Below are positions 15,560 to 27,300 of a DNA stretch of 64,000 nucleotides, one piece after another; positions within the stretch are counted from its first letter, which is position 1; every line of letters starts with the position of its first letter. A program made the position numbers and the translations under genes. The stretch comes from Mycteria americana (Eukaryota; Chordata; Aves; Ciconiiformes; Ciconiidae): the NCBI RefSeq assembly GCF_035582795.1, contig NC_134366.1:26955661-27019660 (forward strand). The letters run 5' to 3'. Under the pieces are notes generated by a model that made no database searches, was not told the DNA's origin, and saw nothing but the letters and a program-made list of their open reading frames with translations.

Positions 15560-16300
15560 TGACACAGCTGACGCCCTCAGACAGGTCCACGCTTAGTCCC
15601 CTCACGACACGGCTGGTGGCTACCCTCGCGTGGGTTCGCGACGTGGGAGCAAGGTGCTCAGGAAGGGGAAGGCCCTGTCCCACTCAGAATGAATATTGCT
15701 CGTGGTTGCTCTTGTGCAGCTTCTGGAGCAATTTCCCCACAGCTGTGGGACTTCCCCTGAGGTGGCCCCCTGCTACACGTGGATGGCGTTTTCCTTATCC
15801 CTCTCACGCAGGATGAGTGGTCTCTTGCTACGGCGACCAAAGTGCCTCTCTTCTCTCGCCCCGCTGGCATCAGCGGAGGCAGTGGCGCCTTCCCCTTGGC
15901 CTCTGGCGGGTCGACGGGACACGCGTGACCGTGGCGGAGGAGTGCGGCCCCCGCACAGCCCTCGCGGGCCGCGGCCGACGGCGCGGGAGGGCGCAGCGCG
16001 ACGGGCGCGGAGCAACAGCGCCGCCTGCTGGCCGGCGCCCGAGCCGCCGCAGAGAGCCTGGGGCGCGGGCGGGCCCCAGCTCCCCCGCGGCTCCCGCCCT
16101 CCTGCCATTTTGTGACCGAGGCTGACAGGCGGCGGGAGGTCTGGTTTCTTTTCCTTTTTTACTCTTCTGTGGCCAAGAAGTAAATATCCGTGGCCCTTTT
16201 TTTTTTGGTGAAAGCATGGGGCGTTGCACGTACCAAAAGCCTACAGGTTCACCTCTCGTCCAGCACCCATATGGGTGACGTGTGTGGCGGCTGCTGGCAG
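15560..16300. promoter_or_regulatory. CpG island, probable promoter of an unidentified transcript
   Basis: GC-rich, CpG-rich DNA peaks at 15,900-16,130, where one 120-base stretch holds roughly two dozen CpG dinucleotides, in sharp contrast with the AT-rich surroundings. A YY1-like motif, AAAATGGCAG on the minus strand, lies at about 16,103-16,112, at the right edge of the core; such sites often sit at transcription starts of CpG promoters. No TATA box is evident. Frames crossing the island in several phases on both strands are composition artefacts. In the human order CDK6 is the next gene on this side of SAMD9 and is transcribed in the same direction, and its first exon is non-coding, so the island could be the CDK6 5' end. 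A lncRNA promoter is the alternative. The direction of transcription cannot be read from the sequence. Confidence 0.7.
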
Positions 16301-19300
16301 GGAATGGCCTCTTCCTCAGGGCCTTCCTCCCACAGCCTTCCCTGTGCTGGCGGCTGCTCCTGGCCTGCCCAGCATTGGGCTCTCCTCAGAGTTTCACTAT
16401 TGCTGTGTTTTTATGTGAATCATCTTGGTTGCTCCTGCCACGCAAGACTGTATCATTGCCTGCCTCATTGGCCCTGTAGATAAGCTCAGCTCTCATTTGT
16501 GATAAAATTCCTCCTGCCTTATTTTTCCCATTCCACAGATATTTAAGTTTATTTCAGCCCTGGGTCTTTTAAGTCTCATACACATTTGTGTGAAGAAAAA
16601 AACCCCAACAACCCAGAAATAAACAGAAGCGTATTCTGTAGAAAGCCTTGGGCCCGACAGTTTCAGTTCGAAATAAAAGTGTGAAGCATGAGTAATAGGG
16701 ATACGGCTCCTTCCACCAGACAGAGGCAGGAGGAGGACTAGGCAGGAGGAGTGTGTTATATTTTAACACACAAATACTAAGTTATTCTTACATCTTTACT
16801 ATGAGTACATACTAATATGTTCCATTTTACAGATAGAAATATTGGCATAAAATTTCTTACCTTATGTCACATGGAGAATAAATGACAGAGTTGAGATTTC
16901 AGTTTAGGCATTACCAGATAACACATGTGGTGCATGCAGTTGCCCATCTCAAATTTATGAAATTTTTCCTGTTGAGTAGATATTCATTATAAACAAATAT
17001 CCATAAAAAGAGTGCTGAATCGTATTTTTTACTCATATCATATACTTTTACAGGGATATGCTCAAATCTCAAAGTGGATAACTGAAGTTAAAGCGGTGCT
17101 GACAACAAGACTGTCACAGTCTGTAATCACAATGGCCTCTAAAAAGGAAAAACAAGCTCTTGCCACATACTTTGACACTGAATTATTTATAGATTGCATA
17201 TGGTGAGAAGAGGAAAATCTTTCATTTTGATAGACACATTCTTTGCATAGGCAAAGGAGCTACCTAATCTTTGTCGTTGAATATCTAGGAATGGGACCGT
17301 GGCATCAACAGGAGCTTGAAAAAGTGCAGAGAAGACAGAACCACCAAAATAATTTTCATCTCTGCCTCTAAGAGGTGTCTGGAATCTCCTCCAATGTTGA
17401 GCATCTAGGAGATGTCCTCTGTGGATGCTTTCCCCAGCAATACATTTAGGATGGCATGATGCTAAAGTTGTCTTTGCCCTGGGTCCAGGATCTGATGATT
17501 TAGGAAGCTCTGTGAGCAGCTGAGCATGTTTATTACTGTCAGGGGACCTCCATGGCTGCAACCTGGCACAAGTGATTTGACACACTTGCTTTGCCAGCTC
17601 TCATTCTCCTCCATACTGTGTCAACTGTGAGTGGCATCCAGGCAGGAGGTTTGCACAGATCCAAGATTTTGGAGGAATGACTGGGAAGAAAGCACCTGGT
17701 CATTTCACAGAGATGCCACAGAAGAAAGGCAAGGAAGAAGAGAGTAAGGGACAGGAGGTGAAGGCAGTCTTTGCTGAGCAGCTTTGCTACAGTTTGTATG
17801 GTTCCCAGACCAAGCTACCTCCTCCATGCCATAATCCCTCAAATGAGCATGATTCCTCTGTACCTGTCCCATAGAGCGGGAGCGATATCACACCTCATGT
17901 ACATGTATGTGGGGTGTGATCACTCCATTTTGTTGCATCTTTAGTCATGGATACATTCATGTGGGGCTGGTCCCAGGTTGGTAAGTTCCTTTGGAAAAGA
18001 TTCGGATGCAACATTATATAAATACAGCTAAACTGCTCCCCATGGCTCAGTATCTTTTCACCATGTTCCACTAGCAGTTCTAGATTAAACAAGAGCTGCC
18101 AGCATGGTGAGAAAAATTACAAAGACAATCTAGAACTCCAAATTAAATTCAAACTAGGAAGAACAGCTGTGGTATGTTTAGCACAGTACATATACTATAT
18201 ATACATATGATATATGTATGTATACAAATATACACACTGCAAGTTATATTGGATATCCTGCAAAGAAAGTTCAGTGTAAACATTGCAGAAAAACTGTGCA
18301 CTTTATACCCAATTGATTTGTTTGAGCAGTCTTACATTTGTTTCAGAAGAAAGGCTATATGCTCCTAATGTTTACAATACAGAGAAAGGAAAGCTCAAAC
18401 TGTGTTAGAAATGTACTTGCCCTTTTCACTTGGCCATACAACAGGGATGTAAGCAGTTATTTGAGCAATGTAAAGCTCTTTGCTACCTTTGCTGCCTGAA
18501 TGTTCACTTCTTTTTGGAGATAGGTAGAAGAGAAGAGTCCAGATGAAAAAAAGGTACAGTGGGAAAAGGAAGGAGAGAGAATATGGCTTGATTTCCAGAA
18601 AGAAAATATACTCTGGAGCAACAGTAGAAGATGCTTAATATAGGAAATAATTATTTTTGGCTATCTGGATTAAACTTAGGATGTAGCTATTTAAATATTT
18701 GACATATCCTGTCTATTAAATAATAATATATTTAAGTAGATCATGCAAATGAAATGAGACTGATGAAAGATTTTTAAAAAATATTTTGAATGTGAGACTT
18801 GTACATCTGGAAGTAAGTGTTAAGTATTCTATATGTAAGTAAAACAGTAAATTAAAGAAATGTGGTTGCATTAGGGTTTTCCTCAGCTCTTAGTTTACTT
18901 TCTGATGCTGTAAAGATTTTACATATAAGGATCCCTGGAGTTCACGTGAATCTTTATTGAGAAATACTTGGAAAATTTGATACATAAAGAAGTTGCTTTG
19001 TGTTCTTGGATGCTCATTTCCTGCTTGTGTTCTATAGCCTTGTCACAGCAGGTAAATAAAGAAATTGGGTGGAAAAGCGCAAGGGGAAAGAGTTAATACA
19101 GTAATAGGAAATGTACAGTTGGCACTCTCTCTTAGGAGAGAAGGCAGTTTTACTCCTCTCTTAGGAGTGTGCAGACAGTAAGTGGAATCTCCATTCATAT
19201 GGGCACATTTTTTGCGTAAGTTGACTTTTTAACCTGAAACTATCACACACATTGGCAAAAGAAGACAGAGTAGTTTCAAGCCAAAAAGCAGAGTAAAAAC

Positions 19301-20344
19301 CATAGTTTTTTAAAATGTCATGATTCAAAATGGAAATCTCATAATTTTTGGGGTCTGGTTTGTGACTTTTTTTTTGTTCCCTTTGAGGTTTCAGCTATTA
19401 AAATATCTGACAGGTGGGAAATGTAATTTTTAACAAAAAGGTTTTTATCATGATAAAACCACATTGCAGGAATGGTCTCAGCTGTAATCAAACAAACAAG
19501 TGGTGCAGAATTTAGCTAATTCTACAGTTTGTAGCTGATCGCTCCGTGCTCCCACAACCCATCTCTCCGCATCAGTTTGGCTCCTCAGGGATATACGAGG
19601 AAGCAGGACTTTTTGCTATGTCTCCTTAAGGTCAGAGGTGATCTGAGTATCCTTGCAATGGGGAGGGTTTGGGGTACGCAGGCCTTTGCTCTGATGCCTT
19701 CAAAGCCACAGAAAATTTATGGGCGACTGGGTAGATGCATGAAGCATTTAAGGAAGGGCAGTCCTGTGGAGGGGAGTTTGATCCTAGCAGGCATTTCTTA
19801 TCTAACAATCATGGAAAAGTAAGTCTAAAAAAGAGCTTAAGAGATCCTCTAGACTATTCTAGAGTGGATGACTTACAACTATTTAATCTATCTCAAATGT
19901 TTGCCTACTCCATTTTTCAAGACCTGCAAAGACAGATTCCCATGATGTTCCAGTCTATCCCAGTACATCACTTTTACTGACACTTTTTTTTTTCCCCTGA
20001 GGTGTATCTTGAATCCTTCCTATGGTATGTTTTTACTCTCGCTCCATGCCCACCTTGGGCCTGGAGAACATTCTACTACCTTCATTTTTGTTCTATTAGA
20101 AGACAGCATGTCCTCCTCCACATTCTCTTTTCTAGAGAATCTCTATTTGTTCCGTCTTACCTCATAAGTCCTACAGTCCCTGCTCTGGTGGCACATCTTG
20201 AGAGTCTTCAGCCCTGGAAGTATTCCTGTAAGAAGTACAATCCCTTTCAGACATAGATCTGAGGGACTTTGCACACCCCTGTGCACACCTTTTCTGTGGC
20301 TTGATCAGCTGGTATGATTGCTAGTCTGCATGCCAGCAGCTGAC
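16301..20344. other. Non-coding DNA, no gene recognised
   Basis: AT-rich DNA with short chance frames only. A TA/TATG-rich low-complexity patch lies near 18,185-18,240. No exon, RNA gene or recognisable transposon was found. Confidence 0.5.
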
Positions 20345-20614
20345 TTCCCTTCCCTTCCCTTCCCTTCCCTTCCCTTCCCTTCCCTTCCCTTCCCTTCCCT
20401 TCCCTTCCCTTCCCTTCCCTTCCCTTCCCTTCCCTTCCCTTCCCTTCCCTTCCCTTCCCTTCCCTTCCCTTCCCTTCCCTTCCCTTCCCTTCCCTTCCCT
20501 TCCCTTCCCTTCCCTTCCCTTCCCTTCCCTTCCCTGCCCTGCCCTGCCCTGCCCTGCCCTGCCCTGCCCTGCCCTGCCCTGCCCTGCCCTGCCCTGCCCT
20601 TCCTTGCCCTGCCC
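20345..20614. repeat. Pentanucleotide microsatellite (TTCCC)38 then (TGCCC)13
   Basis: Counting the units gives 38 uninterrupted TTCCC copies (20345-20534), then 13 uninterrupted TGCCC copies (20535-20599), one TTCCT and two more TGCCC, for 54 units and 270 bases. The minus strand reads (GGGAA)n then (GGGCA)n. Every unit has a run of three G, so the array fits the textbook G-quadruplex pattern. The TTCCC part is also a pure polypurine/polypyrimidine tract able to form triplex DNA. The open frames across it (lysine/glycine/arginine/glutamate-rich or proline/serine/leucine-rich) are repeat artefacts. Confidence 0.97.
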
Positions 20615-21936
20615 TCTTGTGTGGTTTTTTTGTTTCATTGAGCTTCTTTCCCTTGAGCATCATGGCTCTCCATATCTGCCTCTTGTCCCATCACCTTCTG
20701 ATACCTGTTTCTCGATTCTTGTTCCCTCTTGCCTAGTCTAGACCCTGCCAGTACTCTCATCCTAAATCTTAGCAGCTGTGCTCCAGTCTCTTTCCCCTAA
20801 GATCTCCTTAGTGGAAATTTTCCTTTCTGTCACCAGTTGTGAAGCCCCCTCCATGTTCTGTACTTCTAGCTCTGCTTTTAGACAGAGAAGGATCCTCAGT
20901 GCTCTTAACTTCCACCCCCTAAACTGATTTTTGCAGGCCTTGCACTCCTCCAGGAGAGGATTCCTCAGCTCCTGTTCCTACACAGGAGTTCACAGTCCAC
21001 AAATGTTGCTTGGGTGCAGTGGGGACCCTGGCTGCTCCGTCAGCACACCGGAGGGAGCTGCTGAGATAGCATCGCAATGGTTTGTGGAAGTCAAACAGCT
21101 TCCTGGGCCTCCCTGCCTCTCCTCCTTCCTGCAGACCTGGCTTTGGCTCCTGTTGTATCAGGTTGTCTCCTCCAGGTTTCTAGACTCAACACTGACAGTG
21201 CAGGGCTGAAGCTCTTAGTTTTGACTTGGCCCATCACAGCCCAGACCTGCAGCTTCTGGGGTTGTCATCTGTGTATAGACTCTGAAGTTAAAACCCAAGC
21301 TTGCATATGCCTATATATAAATGGCAGTCTTTTCAGGCCTTGCAATTTGATAAAATTAGCGTTGTGCAGACAAATGTCGCCTCACATCTACCTTTTTTCT
21401 CCTACCAGAGTAGACCCTTTTTTAAACACCACTCCAAAGAATTCCTGAGCATGCTGGAAAAAGCTGGTAGAGTTGTTTAAGACAGGCAATACAACGTATT
21501 TTTTTCTTGACCTCACACTTGGAAGCTACTGAGCCCTTTGGCTTTAATTAACACAAAATAGGTCTGAGGCAGATATTTGGCATGGGAGAGCTTAGTTTTC
21601 AAAATACGAAGATTACAAAGTTATGAGCCATGAAAAAAATGGTCTTACAAAGTAATGGACAATGGGAAGTACTTGTAAAAAGCAATTCTGTCAGCCTTTG
21701 TGTGTGATATGTATCATCAAATACAGTTCCACACCATGCAATTAAGGATGTTATCAAATATCTGTATTTATTAATGAGCTACTGCTTATAAAAATACAAT
21801 TTTGTAACAAACAGCCTGATATATACAAATAATAAAATCTGTATTTCTGTAAACTCACACAGGCATGTAGCGCAGTGTCTAGCATATAATACACTGTGCC
21901 AGATCCCAAGGGTTATAAGTAAATGTACATGTGTTG
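20615..21936. other. Non-coding DNA, no gene recognised
   Basis: Moderately pyrimidine-rich DNA to about 21.2 kb, then AT-rich. The frames of 92 to 123 codons here match nothing I recognise and have no supporting exon structure. Confidence 0.45.
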
Positions 21937-22685
21937 CAGGCAAAACAGTCTCAACTTGGGGAGTTTCACTTAATTTATTGCCAATTAACATAAATGTTTA
22001 ATTACTGATTGGGATATTGAGCAACCAAGAAGACAAACAACTAAGCAAACACATAGGGAAATGCCTTTCTTCCCCTTTCAACTTCAGTCCAACACCTCTC
22101 CTTCCCCCTTCCTAGCCACAACTCCCCTTGTTTTCACCTCTGCTCAGTCCTTCCCAATCCCTCTGCCAAGGCGACAGGCCTGCAGCGGAGGAGGTTGGTC
22201 TCAGTGTGCAGTGGTTTATTTTTGCCGCTCCTTGCTTCTGATTCTTTTCTTCTGCTTCTCCTTCCTTCTTGTTTCCTCTGCTCTGGCGTGGGTCACCCAT
22301 GGGCTGCATTCCCTCAGGGTGTCCCTGTTCCGTCGTGGGTCACCCATGGGCTGCAGTCCTTCAGGGCTATCCCAGCCCTGATATGGGTCACCCCTTTCCA
22401 GAAGTGTGTCTCCAGCCATGCCCCAACAATGTCCCCTTCCACATGTCTCCAACAGTATCTCCTCCACCAGTTCTCCTGCCCGTCACAGCTGCCACTCTTT
22501 CTTAAACTTGCCTGATCACCATGGGCTCCCCTGAATGGTGGAGGCTTGGTGGGTGATGGGGTGCTCACACTGGTGCTGGAGCCGGCTGGAACCAGCTGTG
22601 ACTGGCCCAGGGCAGTTCATGGCCTCCCGCCACGGGGCACCCCGCAGCCGCCCACCACCGCACCCTGCCGGGTGTGCCCAATGCG
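21937..22685 (-). mobile_element. Degenerate endogenous-retrovirus LTR, minus strand
   Basis: Read on the minus strand, this block shares landmarks in the same order with the LTR at 33.3-33.8 kb. These are the word TGAAGGACTGCAGCC followed by TGGG, a purine-rich stretch, TAATTGGCAAT followed by an AATAAA-type signal (here at 21974-21979 in complement), and CTGTTTTGCC near the 3' end. Three related units of about 50 bases with GTGGGTCACCC lie at 22,285-22,395. The GC-rich part at 22.5-22.68 kb, ending near CCCAAT on the plus strand, would be the 5' end of the LTR. From memory this is a family widespread in birds; I cannot name it with certainty. The retroviral 3' boundary has decayed and no target duplication was found. 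Confidence 0.6.
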
Positions 22686-23598
22686 CCACCCTGCCCAGCT
22701 CAGCTGAGCTTGAGCACGTGAAAGTACTTGCAGTTCTTAGGAGATGTGACTGACTGAGATGAAGACTGAAGTCTTCCAGTGCCATGAAGACACGGCAAAT
22801 TATTTGCTGTAAATCTGTATTCGGAAGGGAAAATACTTTAGTCATTGATAAATTGTATGGCAATATCTTGAGGACTAACTAGGACAAATAATGAATTATC
22901 ATGAAAATTGATCCTATAGCACCCTATCTGAAATAAAAGTATACTGTTAGAAACAAAGTGGATACAGGTTAAAACGAAGAGTGTATTCTTGCCAAGAGAA
23001 ATATATTTTGGCTAGAGTTAAAAAGCAGTCTGGATTATATAATAAAACTCCTTATCCATATTTACAACTAAAAGAAGAGCTGCACTAGAGCAGAATGGTC
23101 CACTGCTTTATTCTTTTTCTTTTTGTCCATTTGTTTTTACTAATCTGTTGAGATGTCACTTATTTTTGCCTGCCTCTTTGTCTGACAGAAAGAGCAAAGA
23201 GGACTTGTGGGGTGATGAAAGACCCGTCCTGCAGTCCTCTTTCAGGCCACTAATTGCATTGAACTCCTCTGGTTTTCATGAATCATACGCATATAGTGCA
23301 AAGTGCAACACTTGCACCCCCCAGACAGTAGTAACTTCTTGTTTCTGGTGCTTCGCACCAATCTCTTTTCCTTTTTTTTAACATTAATTGTGTCTAAACA
23401 TAGCAGGCAGTTTTATACATGAGGAAGGCAAAGCAATCAATGACCACTTTAAGCATTTAAATTGCCTATTTTTGCGAGGATCAAAGTTGATAAGAAATCT
23501 ATCACTGGAAGGAACTAATGGAATTTATAAGGAAAGGAATGACCAAACGGGATCAATTTTATATAAAGCAGAAACAGACCCACCACAAAATAATAAAA
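22686..23598. other. Non-coding spacer downstream of SAMD9L
   Basis: No exon or repeat was recognised. Part of it could belong to a long SAMD9L 3' UTR if the more distal polyadenylation signal at 23599-23604 is not used. Confidence 0.4.
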
Positions 23599-24309
23599 TT
23601 TATTTAATATGGACATCAAATGCCAGCTGGTGTGTGCTTTTACAGTACAGCAGAAAGTAGTGGTATCTTTAATAATCACATATTTAGAAATGCCCTGAGA
23701 AGCTAAAAGACCAGTGCTTCTGTCCTTCCACAAGATGTACAGCTTGGCTATTAATACAGGCCCATATATAAATGCATTACATTATGCAAGCATGTACAAT
23801 AATAACAGAGAAAAAAATGCTGCTTACATGATAGATGTTTTCTAACATACATTCCTTGTTCTTACATTACTTATACAAGAGTATGAAAATCGTGGTGAGA
23901 CATCCTTTATTACAAGCAATGGCAAAAAAGCCAGCAAGACAGTGGGGTTCTTAAAAGTGATAGTATTTACAGATAATATTTTCAAAACATTCTTCTTTAG
24001 AATTCTCTTTTTTGTTGTTTGTTTGAATGATTTCTCATGTTGTTATCAACCAAAGAGCTTTGAGTAGTAGTGACCAGTCTATAGGACTAACTGCACCACC
24101 ATGTCAGTTTGACTGACTGTCCGAACAGCAGTTATGGCAGTAGACAGACAATTCTGCGTGGGACTGAAAGACTAACATAGTGAGGAAGGAGATATAATGG
24201 ACAGCCTGAGGTTGTCATTTGCAATTGTTGACCAAAAAATAACCAAACCAAAAACCAGTTAAAGGACAATTTTGCCTGGAAAAGCCTTGTAGCTGAGAAA
24301 CTGCAATAC
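23599..24309 (-). other. SAMD9L: Candidate SAMD9L 3' UTR with polyadenylation signals
   Basis: Downstream of the SAMD9L stop codon, AATAAA on the minus strand occurs at 23911-23906 (about 400 bases after the stop) and at 23604-23599 (about 700 bases after). The nearer one is the simpler choice for the main 3' end, but transcript data would be needed. The region shows no competing gene. Confidence 0.4.
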
Positions 24310-27300
24310 CTATTGTTTTAATGACAGACTTTGTGTGTTGTATGCCAGGAGACCAGCAATGGAAAACCCAAGGTAAAAAGACACTCTTTCTATGTTTGGG
24401 CCATTTTTCAATAGGCATGAGGGAACAGGCTGCACTGGTATCCTAAAGGTTTCATTGCTGCCATAGTCTACGTAGATAACCTTACCCTCAGCTCTTCCAT
24501 CCAAAGGAAGCAAAAGATCTTGAACAGCCTTTTCCTTCCAGATATTTCCACTCTGCCAGAGGGAATTCAGTTCCTGTTCTGAAAGTGAACTAAAAAGCTG
24601 ATCTATTTTTCCTTTGTGAACAAACCTGTTTAGGCCGCTGCCTTTCGCCAGATAGAAAAGAGCCAGAGGCTGCCTGGAACGATGCAGGGTTCCATAGAGC
24701 TCTTTGAAAGACTCACTTAAGCATTTAACAAAAGTTTCCATTTTCCTGGAATCTTCATTTAGTTGTTTCCTATCCTGGGGCCAGAGCAACAAGGAGGCTA
24801 GGAAGAAAGGCTCTACACGCTGTGAAGTTGGTTCCACTTCCTGTAGAATGCTTAGAAGCAGACTTCTCAGCACTTTAGAAGGATATAACTTAGTGGATTT
24901 AGGTTTAATGCAATTCAGAACAACATTTGCCAAAATCAAATTCTGTTTGTCTTTCAGAGTTGCTTGTGCATTCTCCTCACACAAAAATGCATATGCTTCT
25001 ACTATGTCTTCTATTTCTCTGTCAGCATTTCTGTGATTTCTGTAGAGGTATTCCAAAATGCCAGAAAATGAGCCTGCTTTGGAAGCCTCCAGAGTGTCCC
25101 TGTATGCTTCTATATACTGAGACATGGGCCACTTTGAGACCTGTTTACTTTTCAGTAGCTCAAAACTGAAATTACAAAATATTTCTATGTATTTGGTAAA
25201 ACGTTCTTGAACTTTCTCATACAATTTTGTGTCTACAATTTCTTTTTCATTGGTCTGCGTTTTGAAAAACACAAAGTAGTCTTCAAAAAAGTCAAATGCC
25301 CTTTTCAACCGTGATCGCAAATTACATAAAAAGCTGGAATGATGTTCAAGAACCTTGACCATTTCTCTCTCTGTGTTAGGGTTATCTACATTTAAAACAC
25401 TATTTCCTGATAGGTACTTTGTCATATTTTTTCTACACTGTAAGTCTTTTTTGCTGAAAAAAGGAACATGCCAAAGGACATCAATAACATAAAGACCAGT
25501 TTCTATCTCTCCCTGATAACCAGCAGTATTGTACATTTGAAACTTTCGTTTAAGCTTTTGATGCTGCAAATATTGTTCATTGTCTGCATTTTCAGCTTGC
25601 CACTGAGATTCTCTGAAAGCCTGTGAGGCATTCTCAGCAAGCTCTAGCAAGTATTTCAGTTCCTCAGCTGTCAGGACTGCACTCTTTGCTTTGCACTCTA
25701 CATGGTATTTTAGCTTACTTTTAAAGACTTGACCTACTGTATCTGATATGTATGAATTGTGTTGTGCTCTTTGTTTGGCTGCTTTAGCCCAATATAAGGC
25801 AGAGTCAAAATTCCTTTCTTTAATGTAGAAGTATCTTGCTAAGGCTTGGCAAATGTAACCATTCTGCTCAAATCTGGCGGATGCTTGTTTTAACACATAT
25901 TCCACATTACCACGCTTCTCTTCCCTATGAATGGCTTCAATTAAGGGGGAAAACAATGTGTCTGACTCATCGCCATGTTCCTTGCGCTGTCTAGTAATCA
26001 GCAGGGTTTGTATATCACGAATAAGTTTGTCTTGCTTTAACGACGTCTTATAAAATAAATCTTCTTTCAATAACTGCAATGTAATTTCACTTTTAGGCAA
26101 GTCATAGGTTAGTTTCAATTCTGTTAGGCAGTGAGATGCTATCAATGGGTGAATGATACGAAGACCTTTGTATCTCGTGTATTCATGTACCTGATCATAT
26201 ATTAGAATATTGGAACAAATTCCCATCTTTTCAATCAATTTATCTTTACTGCAGCCAATCTCTTGAGAATTAATTCCTAAGAATTCTTCACATAGTGATA
26301 TTGAAACTGTAGATGTTTTTACATATGAGTTTAACAGTGTTAGATAGCAAACAAGTTGTGCTGGTTTAGAGGCAGTATTCAAGTTATGCAAGGTATGTTT
26401 TACCACATTTTTTATGTACTGTGAATCAAAGTTTTTCTTCATAATCATAAATGAATAGAAATTGTCAGGATTTGGATGCACCTTTTCAATATATTTTAGT
26501 TTCTGATCAAAGGCCCTTTGCTCTTTTTCAGAAAGCATATGCTTTAAAGAAATACTGTTCAAGGAATTGATTGTTGAACTTTCATCAGGATTCTGAGATC
26601 TCATACAGTTTAGAATGATCACTAAAGGAGTTACATACCGAATGCATTTTTCTGTTATAGCCGCCTGAATTTCTTTCTGCAGAAAATAGACATTTTCTTG
26701 CTCTTCAAAATCATCCACAAGAAGTAACACTGGTAAATAGCCTGTGTCATCGTTTGCTCCACAGGTGAGTAAAGTTGTCAGCTGTGTTCCAAAGTCACTT
26801 GGTTTGTTTTTCAGAACAGCACATCTGAATCGCTTCCGGAGATCCCAAAGGATATGCATAGCTAATGTTGTCCCACCACAGCCTGGGTGATGGTAAAGGT
26901 TGATAATTTTTACAGGTGATTGATTAGCACTGTTAGATGAAGACAAAATTAGGTGTTCAAGCTTTTCGTAACTGTCCCTTCTGATAAAATCTGAAGTATA
27001 ATTTTCAGAAGAAAAATAGAAATTCCACCATGATACTTTACCACCTCGATAAAAATCTTCTTCCCGCTTTTTCAGGAAATTTTGAAATTTATCTGCATTC
27101 TTCTCTATTCCTGTGTCTTTGCATTCATTTTCACAAAGTATTTCCAATGCTGCCATGGAGTCCTCTTTCTTCTTTAGAAGAATGGTAGAATGACCAACAG
27201 AGGGCAGAAGTCTTTCAGAAGACTGTGTCACTGAATTTAATTTTATGATGGTACCATTTACCATTTCCAGGGTTAAATTAGAAACACAGTTGTTTGAAAG

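Noticed and set aside
15137-15562. A 141-codon plus-strand frame before the CpG island
   Set aside because: No recognisable domain, cysteine and tryptophan content typical of random GC-rich translation, and no supporting splice sites.
15696-16229. Overlapping arginine/proline/alanine-rich frames of 100-140 codons in several phases
   Set aside because: CpG-island composition lacks stop codons. No family resemblance and no consistent strand.
20247-20663. Long lysine/glycine/arginine-rich and proline/leucine/serine-rich frames on both strands
   Set aside because: They are translations of the pentanucleotide array. A five-base repeat without stops is open in all frames.
16301-24309. A second SAMD9-like gene or pseudogene next to SAMD9L
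   Set aside because: No stretch similar to the SAM, NTPase or C-terminal regions was found on either strand.
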